64,000 nt of DNA. It comes from Chloroflexi bacterium 54-19. Its GTDB lineage: Bacteria > Chloroflexota > Chloroflexia > Chloroheliales > Chloroheliaceae. Made by a program: the position numbers and the translations under genes. Each line of letters starts with the position of its first letter. Position 1 is the stretch's first letter. The notes beneath the pieces are model-generated. The model was not told the origin of the DNA. It did not search any database and saw only the letters and a program-made list of their open reading frames with translations. Location: the NCBI GenBank assembly GCA_001898225.1, contig MKTJ01000035.1:1-64000 (forward strand). Direction: 5' to 3'. Below, piece by piece: positions 12,507 through 21,700 of this stretch.

Positions 12507-13517
12507 TTAATATAACCGGGGCCGGGTGGTAGTCTGGCGGAGGGCCAGGGTCGTATCAAGACAAACCAGTTCGACTTCTTTGGCCGGGTTTTCGATAATT
12601 TCAAGCAGTTTATTCAAGCCAATTTCGCCCAGCCGGAACAACGGTTGCTGGACGGTGGTTAGTTTTAACCATTCGGAAATTTTGGCCCCGTTAAAGCCCA
12701 TTATAGATATATCGTTTGGAACGTTCATTTGCAAGGCACGGCAATGTTCCAGGGCTCCGATAGCCTGTAAATCCGAAGCGGCCAGAATAGCCGTGGGTGG
12801 GTTTGCCAGGCTCAGCAACCGGGCCGTCGCAAACCCGCCACATTCACGCTCCCAGCCTGTGGTCTCAATCAGGTCATCATCCAGGCCAAGACCGGCCTCA
12901 GCATAAGCCTGCCGGAACCCGGCTAATCGGTCGCAAAACTGTTCGACTCCGAAGTTATTGGGATTCTTACCATTGATAAAGCCAATCCGAGTATGACCGA
13001 GGTTCAGCAGGTGCCGGGTTCCCCGGTAAACGCCATCCCGGTTGTTTACCACAACCGATGTCAGGCCGGGGTTAAAACTGTCCACCAGGACTGCCGGTAA
13101 ATTTGTTTTGTGGAGACGCTCTATGGCCCTCTCATCCGGCACGACAGAAACCAGGAGAAGACCATCCACTTTCCTGCTCATGGGGAGGCGTGCCAGGCAA
13201 TCCTCGCGTTGTTCCTCGGTTTCGAGGTTATACACCAGCAGTTCGTAGTCGCGCTGGCGGGTAGCCGCTTCAATTCCCCTGAGAATCTCAATCGTAACCG
13301 GGTTGGTTAGATAACTAACTGCTACCGCAATTGTGCTGGTTTTACCGAGAATCATACTGCGGGCAATCGGGTCAGGTATAAAATCTAGCTGGCGAATGGC
13401 CTCTTTAACTTTTAGCCGGGTTGAATTCTTGACGTTCTGACTGTTATTCAACACCCTGGAAACGGTGCCAAGTCCGACACCTGCCAATTTTGCAACATCA
13501 TAGATAGTAACTGCCAT
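12507..13517 (-). CDS. LacI family transcriptional regulator
   Basis: This 336-residue protein has the N-terminal LacI HTH (VTIYDVAKLAGVGLGTVSRVLNN, residues 3-25). A hinge with IPDPIARSM and a periplasmic-binding-protein-like sugar domain (about 60-336) follow, containing TSVVVNNRDGVYRGTRHL and ILAASDLQAIGALE. It is expected to bind a sugar and repress or derepress carbohydrate genes. It is the last gene after the two permeases on the same strand. The likely targets are the paired operator sites at 17984-18019 ahead of the binding-protein gene. ATG 13517 has AAGG upstream. Confidence 0.93.
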   Translation of the reverse strand: MAVTIYDVAKLAGVGLGTVSRVLNNSQNVKNSTRLKVKEAIRQLDFIPDPIARSMILGKTSTIAVAVSYLTNPVTIEILRGIEAATRQRDYELLVYNLETEEQREDCLARLPMSRKVDGLLLVSVVPDERAIERLHKTNLPAVLVDSFNPGLTSVVVNNRDGVYRGTRHLLNLGHTRIGFINGKNPNNFGVEQFCDRLAGFRQAYAEAGLGLDDDLIETTGWERECGGFATARLLSLANPPTAILAASDLQAIGALEHCRALQMNVPNDISIMGFNGAKISEWLKLTTVQQPLFRLGEIGLNKLLEIIENPAKEVELVCLDTTLALRQTTTRPRLY

Positions 13518-13660
13518 AATTTTACCTTACTGGCAATACTTGAATGGTTCTTATTGTCCAATTTTTGAAAAAACCGATAGGAAAGCCAACCCCTGGAGGA
13601 CGGGTCTTTAATCCGCTCCAGAGGTCACCTTTAATTTTTAAAGTGTAAATGAGAGAAGAA

Positions 13661-13728
13661 CTTTCGCCCGGCCTGGCCTGTTGTTATAGGGACCAGGGAG
13701 GTGTTGCCGGAACTGCGCCGGGCGAAAG
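13661..13728 (-). other. structured RNA element between permease and regulator genes
   Basis: A perfect 12-bp inverted repeat (13661-13672 with 13717-13728) encloses 44 bases that can form further short stems, including CTGG/CCAG. The minus-strand transcript leaving the permease gene passes through it before reaching the LacI gene. There is no clear T-run, so it is more likely an mRNA-stability or attenuation element than a simple terminator. Confidence 0.6.
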
Positions 13729-13766
13729 CCAAAGTAAGATTGTAAGAAAAAGTGTACCGCCGATTA

Positions 13767-14885
13767 TTACCCTTTTACCGAGCCAGCCATCATACCGCGT
13801 ACAAAGAACCGTTGCAGCGAGAAGAAGACGATTAACGGTAAAATCATCGTGACAAACGCCCCGGCGGTCAAAAGGTGCCAGTCCTGGCCGCGCGCGCCAA
13901 GCATCTGCTGCAGGCGGACCGTCATAACCTGGGTATCCTGGTTGGTCCCCAGGAATATCAGGGCGTTAAGGAAGTCGTTCCAGACCCACATGAACTGGAA
14001 GATGGCAAATGATGCCAGGGCCGGGACCGATAGAGGCAGGATCAGCGTGGTAAAGATGGTGAACTGGGAAGCCCCATCTATAAACGCTGATTCCAAAATT
14101 TCGCGGGGTATCCCACTGATGTAGTTGTACAATAGATAGGTTGCCAGGCACAACCCGAACCCGGTATGGATAATCCACAAGGAAAGGTAAGTCCCGTTAA
14201 TACCCAGCGCATTGAAGTCGCGGAGCATGGGGATAAGGGCTACCTGTGCCGGGATAACCAGCAAGGCTATCACCAACGCGAAGAGAAATCTCCTACCAGG
14301 GAATTTCATCCAGGCGAAACCGTAGGCAGCAAAAGCGGCAATCAAAATCGGGATAATCGTGGCCGGGATAGCGACAGTCAGGGAACTGATAAAGGAGTTG
14401 AGCATGTTCTCGCCTTTATCAGTCTTCGTAACGCCGTTATCCTGGTAGGTGTATTGCTGCCCGATAATCACATTGTCATAGTTGCTTAGGGTAAAGTTAT
14501 CCCTGGCTACCCATTGAGATGTCTGGACATCAATAATACCGGAACGTTTATTGATCCATCTCAGGATTCGCCCGTCCGGCGTCTTAACACCCTGGGTTAA
14601 TTGTTCGTTGGTATAGGTTTGCCCCTCTACATTAATCGGTTGTTGTAAATTGGGCGGAGATGCCAACTGGATAGGTTTGCCGGTACTAACATACTCGGTA
14701 TGGGGGAAAATAGTCCACCAACCGGTTGTAATAACGTCGGAGCGTTCGCGAAACGAAGAAATCAGCAAACCTATGGTCGGAATGGTCCATAAAATCACAA
14801 TGATCGCCAGGATACCATTAACAATGGTCCCGTTAATAATGCGACTGCGCCGGGTACCGGCGGTACGGCCTTGTACGAGTGCCAT
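13767..14885 (-). CDS. carbohydrate ABC transporter permease, MalG type
   Basis: This 372-residue inner-membrane permease has about six TM helices and the cytosolic EAA loop ESAFIDGASQFTIFTTLILP that docks the ATPase. The N-terminal helix (IVILWTIPTIGLLISSF) is followed by an extracytosolic loop of roughly 130 residues (about 45-170) before TM2. This is longer than in MalG-like permeases of sugar importers that I know. Its start overlaps the preceding permease stop by one base (TAATG), showing coupling. No ATPase gene is in the cluster; a shared MsmK-like ATPase elsewhere is the usual solution. Confidence 0.93.
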   Translation of the reverse strand: MALVQGRTAGTRRSRIINGTIVNGILAIIVILWTIPTIGLLISSFRERSDVITTGWWTIFPHTEYVSTGKPIQLASPPNLQQPINVEGQTYTNEQLTQGVKTPDGRILRWINKRSGIIDVQTSQWVARDNFTLSNYDNVIIGQQYTYQDNGVTKTDKGENMLNSFISSLTVAIPATIIPILIAAFAAYGFAWMKFPGRRFLFALVIALLVIPAQVALIPMLRDFNALGINGTYLSLWIIHTGFGLCLATYLLYNYISGIPREILESAFIDGASQFTIFTTLILPLSVPALASFAIFQFMWVWNDFLNALIFLGTNQDTQVMTVRLQQMLGARGQDWHLLTAGAFVTMILPLIVFFSLQRFFVRGMMAGSVKG

Positions 14886-16003
14886 TAGAATCCCTCCTGC
14901 TTGCCAAACTGGCGAACGTTGTAAATCAGTACCGGGGAGATAGCGATAAACAACACAATCGCGATAGCCGAACCATAACCGTAATTATTGTTGGTAAAGA
15001 ACTGACGGTAGAACTCGGTGCCAATTACCGAGGTGCCGTACTGGCCGCCGGTCATAACATAAACTACGTCAAAAATTTTAAGCATGCTGATAGCGGTAGT
15101 GGTTGCTACTGTAATGGTAGTACCCTGGATGTAGGGGATAACAATTGAAAAGAAAGCCTGGACTTCCGTCGCGCCATCTACACGGGCGGCTTCCTGTAAA
15201 TCAATCGGCACACCCTTGATAGCGGCAGAGAAAAGGACCATCGCAAAGCCGGTCCCGGCCCAGATCTGGACTATAATCAAGAAAAAGTTGTTCCAGGGTT
15301 GGAGGGTCAGCCAGGCCTGCGGTTCGATACCAAGCCCTACCAGGACCGAGTTCAGAACACCGATTTGCTGCTGGTCAACCGGGCGGGCGTCATAAACAAA
15401 CCGCCAGATTACACCGGCTCCCACCAGAGAAATAGCCATCGGCATAAAGATGAGGGCTTTGGCAACGGTTTCGAATTTACTCCGGTCAGCCAGTACCGCA
15501 ATCAATAGACCCAGGATAACCACCGAGGCCGTCCCACCGAAAATCCAGATCAGGTTGTTGCGGAAAGATTCCAGCATACCGCTATCGGTAAAGGTAGCGA
15601 TATAGTTGTTCAACCCGACAAACTGGGTGGTGTCTTGGTTGAAAAAGCTCTGGTAGAGGGTCCGCAAAGTTGGCAAAGTCAGAACCCAGAAAAGCAGGCC
15701 CATTGCCGGGCCGATAAACAGGTAGGGCAAAAGACGCCCGCGCCAGACATTGGGTAGCGACTCGATCAGGGAGTTGACCGTATAATAAAGGGCTCCTACC
15801 CCGGCCACACCCCAGACGATAGCGACCAGGGCGTTAAAGATACTGACCCCGGTAGTACCTTTGAGATAAATAAACCCGGCTAATAATATAGCCAGGACTA
15901 TAACCAGTCCTACCAGAGCTATCCCAAATTTGGCGGGGTCAAATCCGGCAGCCGAAACATTTGAGCCCGCACGGGTCTCGGCTTTTTTTGTTTCTTGGAT
16001 CAT
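14885..16003 (-). CDS. carbohydrate ABC transporter permease, MalF type
   Basis: This 372-residue permease has about eight TM helices and the EAA motif EAARVDGATEVQAFFSIVIP. It has extra N-terminal helices before the conserved core, which begins near YLFIGPAMGLLFW. It forms the heterodimeric channel with the downstream MalG-type protein. ATG 16003 has AGGAG 7 bases upstream. A 231-base gap with a hairpin separates it from the binding-protein gene, typical of operons where the binding protein is made in excess. Confidence 0.93.
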   Translation of the reverse strand: MIQETKKAETRAGSNVSAAGFDPAKFGIALVGLVIVLAILLAGFIYLKGTTGVSIFNALVAIVWGVAGVGALYYTVNSLIESLPNVWRGRLLPYLFIGPAMGLLFWVLTLPTLRTLYQSFFNQDTTQFVGLNNYIATFTDSGMLESFRNNLIWIFGGTASVVILGLLIAVLADRSKFETVAKALIFMPMAISLVGAGVIWRFVYDARPVDQQQIGVLNSVLVGLGIEPQAWLTLQPWNNFFLIIVQIWAGTGFAMVLFSAAIKGVPIDLQEAARVDGATEVQAFFSIVIPYIQGTTITVATTTAISMLKIFDVVYVMTGGQYGTSVIGTEFYRQFFTNNNYGYGSAIAIVLFIAISPVLIYNVRQFGKQEGF

Positions 16004-16151
16004 CTTAGATCTCCTGTTTTAGACCGGGCGGCGGACCTTAGCAGCTTTCGGTACTGCTGTGCCGCTTTTATTCAAAATTAAGCCAGAGCAGACTAATCTT
16101 TCACGAAAGTCGCTTTAATCTATTTAAATGAGCAAAAGAAGTTAGATGGGG

Positions 16152-16181
16152 CAAACGCGCCTGCTCTGGCAAGCGCGTTTG
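16152..16181 (-). other. hairpin between binding-protein and permease genes
   Basis: CAAACGCGC (16152-16160) and GCGCGTTTG (16173-16181) form a perfect 9-bp stem with a 12-base loop, 54 bases after the binding-protein stop. There is no T-run. The position fits a 3'-end-stabilising or partial-terminator hairpin that raises binding-protein mRNA relative to the permeases; that role is inferred. Confidence 0.6.
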
Positions 16182-16234
16182 TCTCTTTCGAAAAACTGGT
16201 AATCCTGGTAAACGTCAGGTAACAGGCTGGGGGC

Positions 16235-17845
16235 CTATTTCTTGACGTTATTCCAACCGGCTTGCATAGTTGCCAGGGCCTGATCCAGGTTTGCCGTCCC
16301 ACTGAAGTAGTCGGTCATACCTTTCCACTCCGAACCGGAACCAACGGCGGCCGGCATAAGGTCCGAACCGTCAAACCGGGCGCTGGTAGCCTGAAGGATG
16401 GATTGGGCGGTCTTGCGGTCCAGGTCTGTCGTGTAATCGGCCAGGTTAGCGTTCTTGTGAGGGGAAATAGCTCCGCCACCACCGGCTTTAATCCAGGGCT
16501 GGATCGATTCGTAGGTGGTAAGGAACTGGATCACCGCGCGGCTTTCCGGCTTGTCATTGAACAGGCCGAAAAGGTCGCCCGCGAACAACACCGGTTTGCC
16601 GTATTGCGGGTCAATTGGGGGCAGGTAGTAGAAGTCATAGTCTACACCGCCCTTAAGGCCCGGAGTGTTCTGCTCGAAGAAGGTAGTGATAAAGTTACCC
16701 TGTTTGAGCAACCAGGCTTTCGGTGGGTTCTGGAACATAGGTGTTCCGGCATTGCCAAAGTTCGTGGTAACAATCGTCTTGCGACCACCGTAGACGTATT
16801 TGTCGTTGAAGAAAATATCGGTCATCTTCTGCATGGCGTTCTTGACGACCGGGTCAGTGAAAGGCATAACGCCCGTGGTCCACTTATCATAGTTTTCCAG
16901 CGAAGTTGTCCGGAGCATCAGGTCTTCAAGCCAGTCGGTGGCAGGCCAGCCGGTCGCGCCGCCGCTTTCAATACCGAGGCACCACGGCGTGTCGCCGTCC
17001 TTGACGATCTGGTCCATTAGAGCTTGCTGCTCATCCCAGGTGGTAGGAACTTTGTAACCGGCGGCATCAAAAGCCTTTTTGGGGTACCAGACCGCGCTCT
17101 TGAAGTTGATGCGCTGGAAGACACCGGCCAGGATTTTTTTGCCGTTCTGGTCGGGCAGGGTGGCCGTATCAATAAAGCCCTGGTTGTAGACCTTCTTCAT
17201 CCAGTCCTGGTTGATAATTGTGGAAAGGTCTTTGACCTTGCCCTGCTGGGTATAGAGGCCCAAACTACCTGGCTGAGGGAAGTTCACAATATCATCAATG
17301 GTTCCGGCGCTAACCTTGGTGGCAATGACCGTAAGGGCATCGTTACCACCGGCGTTCAATTTGACCGTAATACCGGTTTTAGCCTGGAAATCATCAAAGC
17401 ATTTGGTAAATTTGGTTACCTCGTCGGCTGCCGTAATACCGTGAATAAGGGTAACGGTCTTGCCTTTGAGTTTACCGGCCATGGCGTCAGCAAGTTCCTG
17501 ACCGACCGCGTTGAAATCGGTCTGGAAGGCTTGCCCGCTGGCGGCGGTGGTAGCAGCCGCCGAAGTGGTGGCAGCCGCAGAAGTCGTAGCCGCCGCAGTG
17601 GTAGCCGTCGCGGCAGTGGTAGCAGCCGCCGCGGTGGTGGCAGCAGCGGCAGTGGTAGCCGCGGCAGTGGTAGCAGCCGCCGCGGTGGTGGCAGCAGCGG
17701 TGGTGGCCGCCGGGGCCGTTGTTGCGGGAGCGGTGGTATTAGTGGCATCGCCGCAGGCCGCCAGAATACCACTGGCGATCACCGCGCCACCCGTCAGGGT
17801 AACGAATTTACGGCGGTTCAACTTCAATTTCGATTCTTTGGACAT
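16235..17845 (-). CDS. carbohydrate ABC transporter substrate-binding lipoprotein
   Basis: This 536-residue protein has a twin-arginine start (RRKFVTL, Arg11-Arg12) leading into a lipobox ILAAC with lipidation Cys31. It is probably Tat-exported and membrane-tethered. Residues 34-103 are an almost pure Ala/Thr linker. The remainder is a family-1 sugar-binding domain (TLIHGITAADEVTKFTKCFDDF, WYPKKAFDAAGYKVPTTWDEQ). This explains the length over the usual 420-450. ATG 17845 has AAAGGAGG 6 bases upstream. It is the first gene of the uptake operon, next to two operator-like palindromes. The sugar is not identifiable. Confidence 0.93.
   Translation of the reverse strand: MSKESKLKLNRRKFVTLTGGAVIASGILAACGDATNTTAPATTAPAATTAAATTAAAATTAAATTAAAATTAAAATTAATATTAAATTSAAATTSAAATTAASGQAFQTDFNAVGQELADAMAGKLKGKTVTLIHGITAADEVTKFTKCFDDFQAKTGITVKLNAGGNDALTVIATKVSAGTIDDIVNFPQPGSLGLYTQQGKVKDLSTIINQDWMKKVYNQGFIDTATLPDQNGKKILAGVFQRINFKSAVWYPKKAFDAAGYKVPTTWDEQQALMDQIVKDGDTPWCLGIESGGATGWPATDWLEDLMLRTTSLENYDKWTTGVMPFTDPVVKNAMQKMTDIFFNDKYVYGGRKTIVTTNFGNAGTPMFQNPPKAWLLKQGNFITTFFEQNTPGLKGGVDYDFYYLPPIDPQYGKPVLFAGDLFGLFNDKPESRAVIQFLTTYESIQPWIKAGGGGAISPHKNANLADYTTDLDRKTAQSILQATSARFDGSDLMPAAVGSGSEWKGMTDYFSGTANLDQALATMQAGWNNVKK
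17611..17701 (-). repeat. intragenic direct repeat encoding the Ala/Thr linker
   Basis: A 40-base sequence at 17611-17650 recurs exactly at 17662-17701, a 51-base (17-codon) period. It lies within a longer GCC/GGT-type triplet-biased tract (about 17540-17740). The period is a multiple of three, so copy-number change keeps the frame. Confidence 0.85.
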
Positions 17846-17906
17846 CGAATCCTCCTTTGGATCTTAACTTTTCTCAAGTAAGAATGTTAGCGTAGACTGG
17901 GTCCAG

Positions 17907-17937
17907 ACAGACTTTTTCCGAAACAACTAAAGTCTGT
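17907..17937 (-). other. leader hairpin upstream of the binding-protein gene
   Basis: ACAGACTTT (17907-17915) and AAAGTCTGT (17929-17937) are perfect inverted copies with a 13-base gap. They lie between the operator pair and the binding-protein ATG. This could be an mRNA leader hairpin or a further protein-binding palindrome. Confidence 0.5.
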
Positions 17938-17983
17938 TTAACTCTCCTCGTAAACGAACAAGCGGGTCAAAAAGTGCCGGAAT

Positions 17984-18019
17984 TGGAATCGTTTCCACAA
18001 CTTTATGGAAAGATTTCCA
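17984..18019. promoter_or_regulatory. tandem LacI-family operator-like palindromes
   Basis: TGGAATCGTTTCCA (17984-17997) and TGGAAAGATTTCCA (18006-18019) are dyads with half-site GGAAn. Their centres are 22 bases apart, two helical turns. The first has the central CG typical of LacI/GalR operators. They lie upstream of the binding-protein operon on the minus strand, just before a TTGACC (-35-like, complement of 17965-17970). The LacI regulator encoded by the same cluster is the obvious candidate binder. Confidence 0.7.
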
Positions 18020-18099
18020 ATCGGTACTTCTTTATGGGAATTGGAGTTTGGGCAACATTGCTTATTCCCCTGACTATTACATTTGTCCTGGTTTAATAA

Positions 18100-18480
18100 T
18101 TAGGTAGCACGCGCTGTGCCAACTAAGACCTGACGGATTGCAGCGTGTAATACATTTGGTAAAACTGGTTTGAGTAGAAATAAGGTTGCGCCGAGTTCAG
18201 TACCCCGCCTCCGGGCATCCTGGGTACTACAAAGAATGATAGGAATACCAGTGGTTTGTGGCATAGTACGCAATTTTTCTAGTAGCGCCCAACCCTGACC
18301 GCCTGGCGACGCGGGCTCAAGAACGATAGTTGCTACATGATGATTTTGAGCTAACTCTAGCGCATCACTTTCGTTACTGCACGAGATTACCCGGTAAAAC
18401 CGCTTTAGGAAGCGTTGGTATAATTCAAGAGTATTTTGGTCATTATCAATAACCAACACTGTTTTATTTTCACCAACCAT
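18100..18480 (-). CDS. stand-alone response-regulator receiver domain with Glu at the phospho site
   Basis: This 126-residue single receiver domain has acidic pocket Asp12/Asp14 (VIDNDQ), the Ser85 switch position (ILCST) and Lys104 (LLKP). The phospho-accepting Asp is replaced by Glu55 in IVLEPASPGG. Such pseudo-receivers cannot be phosphorylated normally and may mimic the active state. There is no output domain. ATG 18480 has GGTGAG upstream. It lies divergent from the large hybrid sensor gene and may act with it as a protein-interaction module; that is inference. Confidence 0.85.
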   Translation of the reverse strand: MVGENKTVLVIDNDQNTLELYQRFLKRFYRVISCSNESDALELAQNHHVATIVLEPASPGGQGWALLEKLRTMPQTTGIPIILCSTQDARRRGTELGATLFLLKPVLPNVLHAAIRQVLVGTARAT

Positions 18481-18544
18481 TTTAACTCACCGGGAGCGTA
18501 TTAATTTGACTGGAAGAATTATACAAACCTTTTGAATTTATCGC

Positions 18545-18591
18545 TTGGATAAAAATCCGCAAATATTGGATTTTATTCCGCAAGTTTGGAT
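18545..18591. promoter_or_regulatory. direct-repeat regulatory site in the divergent gap
   Basis: TTGGAT occurs at 18545-18550, 18566-18571 and 18586-18591, spaced 21 and 20 bases. The last two copies are each preceded by CCGCAA (18557-18562, 18578-18583). Direct repeats on one helix face are typical AraC-family targets. The protein encoded by the downstream gene ends in an AraC domain, so autoregulation or control of the divergent receiver gene is plausible. Confidence 0.6.
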
Positions 18592-18661
18592 AATATTCAC
18601 CTTTTCCACAAAAATTAAGCGCTTTTTTTGTTGAAAATTAACTCATTCCTCCCTCAGAGTA

Positions 18662-18670
18662 TGCTATATT
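18662..18670 (+). promoter_or_regulatory. extended -10 element for the hybrid sensor gene
   Basis: TGCTATATT matches the TGnTATAAT extended -10 with one mismatch. It lies about 95 bases before the ATG at 18767 and downstream of the CCGCAA/TTGGAT repeats. No -35 hexamer is visible at 16-18 bases, consistent with an activator-dependent promoter. Confidence 0.5.
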
Positions 18671-18766
18671 AACTCAAATCAATTTTGACCCTGGTAAAGC
18701 GTTATATTCTAGCTTTTATCCAGGTTTTGTCAAAATAATTCTACCGCCAGCAACGAGGTTACTTAT

Positions 18767-21700
18767 ATGACGGGAAATTTACGTGTTGGGTTCCAGCTTA
18801 TCCCGGATGACCCTTTCTGGATTGAAATTGGTATGACCATTGACCGCCAGGCTCATTTGCGCGGCCTGGATTTGGTCTCTCTCGACCTCGACGCAGCCGA
18901 AGTCCCCGGCCAGGACTATACTGCCATCCTTGAGGAAATCCTGGCCCACCAAATTAGGGTCCTCATCTTTGTTGAAATCCCTCAACCTTTAATCCGGTTG
19001 TTGACCGCAAATAATATCCCGCTAATTTCCCTGGTCTCCCAGCTTGGTTGCCATACCGGGAACTGTCACCATCCCAATATAACCTCACCGGTCGGTATGT
19101 TCGACATTGCCAGGATGGGAGCCGAATTTATCCTCGAAAGGTTACAGGGACAGGGCAATGTCCTGGCAGTTGGGGGTTTGAGTAGTATCGGGGAGGATGG
19201 CCGGACCCTGCTTGACGGTGTCACACAGACCCTGGCACCTTACCCTGGTATCACCTTTCACCACATCCCGACTTTTTGGCGCCGCGATTTAGCCTATCCC
19301 CAAATCGTGGCCGGGTTAAAAGCTTTAAGCGAACCACCCGCCGCTATCTTTGGATTTTCAGATTCTGTGGCCCTGGCAGCCCGTTCTGCCGCCGAAGAAC
19401 TTGGTCTGTTAAAACCGGATACACTGGTGGTCGGGAATAACGGAGAACCCCAGGCCCTGGCGGCGATTGTGCGGGGTAAAATGGCCGCTACCGTCCAGGT
19501 GCCGACGGGTGAATTTGCCGGTCAGGTTATTGACATAGCTTGCCGGGCCCTGAAAGGAGAGCCTGTTCCCCGCCATTATTATTTCAGGCCGGTCCTTATT
19601 ACGGCGGTAAATGTAGCTGAGGCCGCCGTTGACAAATTGACGGCTATCTCGGAAATGCCCGACCAGCTAATTGGCGTTAACCGCCGCCGGGAACAGCAAC
19701 ACCTGACCCATATCGAAACCAGCCTGGCGATAAATCGGCAGGTCGGCGCTATCTTGAATCGCTGGGAACTTACCCGGAAAATCGTTGACCAGATCCGGCA
19801 GCACTTTGATTACTCCCAGGTCAACCTCTATTTTTTCTCGGAGTCCGAACGAGTCCTTTTACTAGACGGGCAAAGTTTGCCGGACAATGCCGGGGTCCTG
19901 GTGGGTGCGGCGGAAAATGAAGTTTTTGCCAGGGCCTTAGATTCCGGCGACCTGGTCTATGTGCCGGATGTGCGGCTGAGCCAGCGGTTTACACCGGATT
20001 ATAATTGGCCGGAGTTGCGAACGCGGGTGGTCTTGCCGGTCCGGTTTGGGGATAAATTACTTTGCCTGCTCGATTTGCATTCCAACGAGGTGCGACCCCA
20101 TACCCGCGAGCAATTAATGGGTTTGAAAGCCCTGGCCGACCAACTGGCCGTGGCAATCCAGAACGCCGAGCTTTACAGCGAAGCCCTCACTGCCCGCAAG
20201 GTGGCCGAGAAGGCTGACAAGTTGAAAACGCTGGTCCTTGCCAATGTCAGCCACGAATTCAGGACACCGCTTAATATCATCCTGGGTTATACCAAAGAAG
20301 CCCTTAACTCTCCCAATCCTTATGGCATCGAGTTGCCCGCTGAACTGACCGGCGACCTGGGTCGCATCTACCGGAGCGGTGAACATATGCTTCGACTGAT
20401 TAGCGACCTCCTGGACCTTTCACGGGCTGAAATTGACGAGTTGGAGATTTTCCCGGAATTTATTGATATAAGGGCGAGCCTGGAAGAAGTCTTTCAGAGC
20501 GTGGCCGGGCTAACCCCGGCCCGCCCGGCGGTCAAATGGCGGTTCGTGGCCCCACCAAATTTGCCCCTGATGCAGGTTGACCCCAGTCGTTTGCGTCAGA
20601 TTATTTTGAATTTGCTTTCGAATGCCCAAAAATTTACCGAGACCGGCGAGGTAATCCTGGCGGTGGATGTTAAACCGCCTTACCTGCACATTCGGGTGGA
20701 GGATACCGGCCCCGGCATTTCGCTCGAACAGCAAGAGACTATTTTCGAGCCTTTTGTGGTTGGAGAGAATTCGGGGCGTATTTCCGGCGGTATCGGCCTC
20801 GGTTTGAGTATTACTCGCCACCTGGTCAGCCTGCACCGGGGTTATATTACCCTGGATAGCGAACCGGGCAGGGGCAGCACTTTTAACGTTTATTTGCCCC
20901 TCCCCAACCTGACCGGCCAGCTAACGGCCCAACTACCGGGAGAAGGGCAAGCCCTGGTTTGTATTTCCAGGTCGGCCCAGTTGCCCGCCGAAATAGCCGA
21001 GCTGGTCCACCGGTTTGAAGGCAGCTTTGTAAAAATCGGCCCGTCGGAAGTTTCAACGGTCTTGCAGGAACTAAGCCCCTCGATATTGGCCTGGGACGCA
21101 ACCGATATGAGTGACACCGATTGGCTGGCGATGGATATTTTGCGGAACCATCCCCGCCTGGCCCAGTTACCCCTGATTCTTTACGGCAATATCGCGTCTG
21201 AAGAACATCCCAGCAGCTTCACCAATATTTTGCTAAAACCGCTTTCCGGCCAGACCCTTTCGACCATCCTGACCGCCTTACGTCCCCAGAAGGCCCAAGG
21301 CTCGGTTTTGATTGTGGATGACGACCACGACTCGCTCGACCTATACAAGCAGTTGGTGACCACAGCCTTACCCGGTCACAGTATTTACCGGGCCGAAAAC
21401 GGCCAGATGGCCCTGGATATTTTGCAGGACCTAACGCCAAGCCTGGTGATCCTGGATGTCTTTATGCCGGAAATTGACGGTATCAGGGTGGTCGATTGGC
21501 TACGGGCCAATCCTTCCACTCAGCACGTGCCTATCCTGGTCATCAGCGGTAAAACCTTGACCGCCGAACATATCAAACATCTCGACCACCCGCGTCTTAT
21601 CTACCAGCCCAAGGATATTTTGAAATTCGAGGAAGTTACCGATACGCTCAAGCAGGTTGCCAGCGGCACGACCCTTTTATCGCAATACAACAGTATCCTG

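Noticed and set aside
16262..17881. Plus-strand ORFs of 252 and 285 codons across the binding-protein gene
   Set aside because: They are antisense shadows. The Arg/Ser/Gly-rich part is just the complement of the Ala/Thr repeat, and there is no start site.
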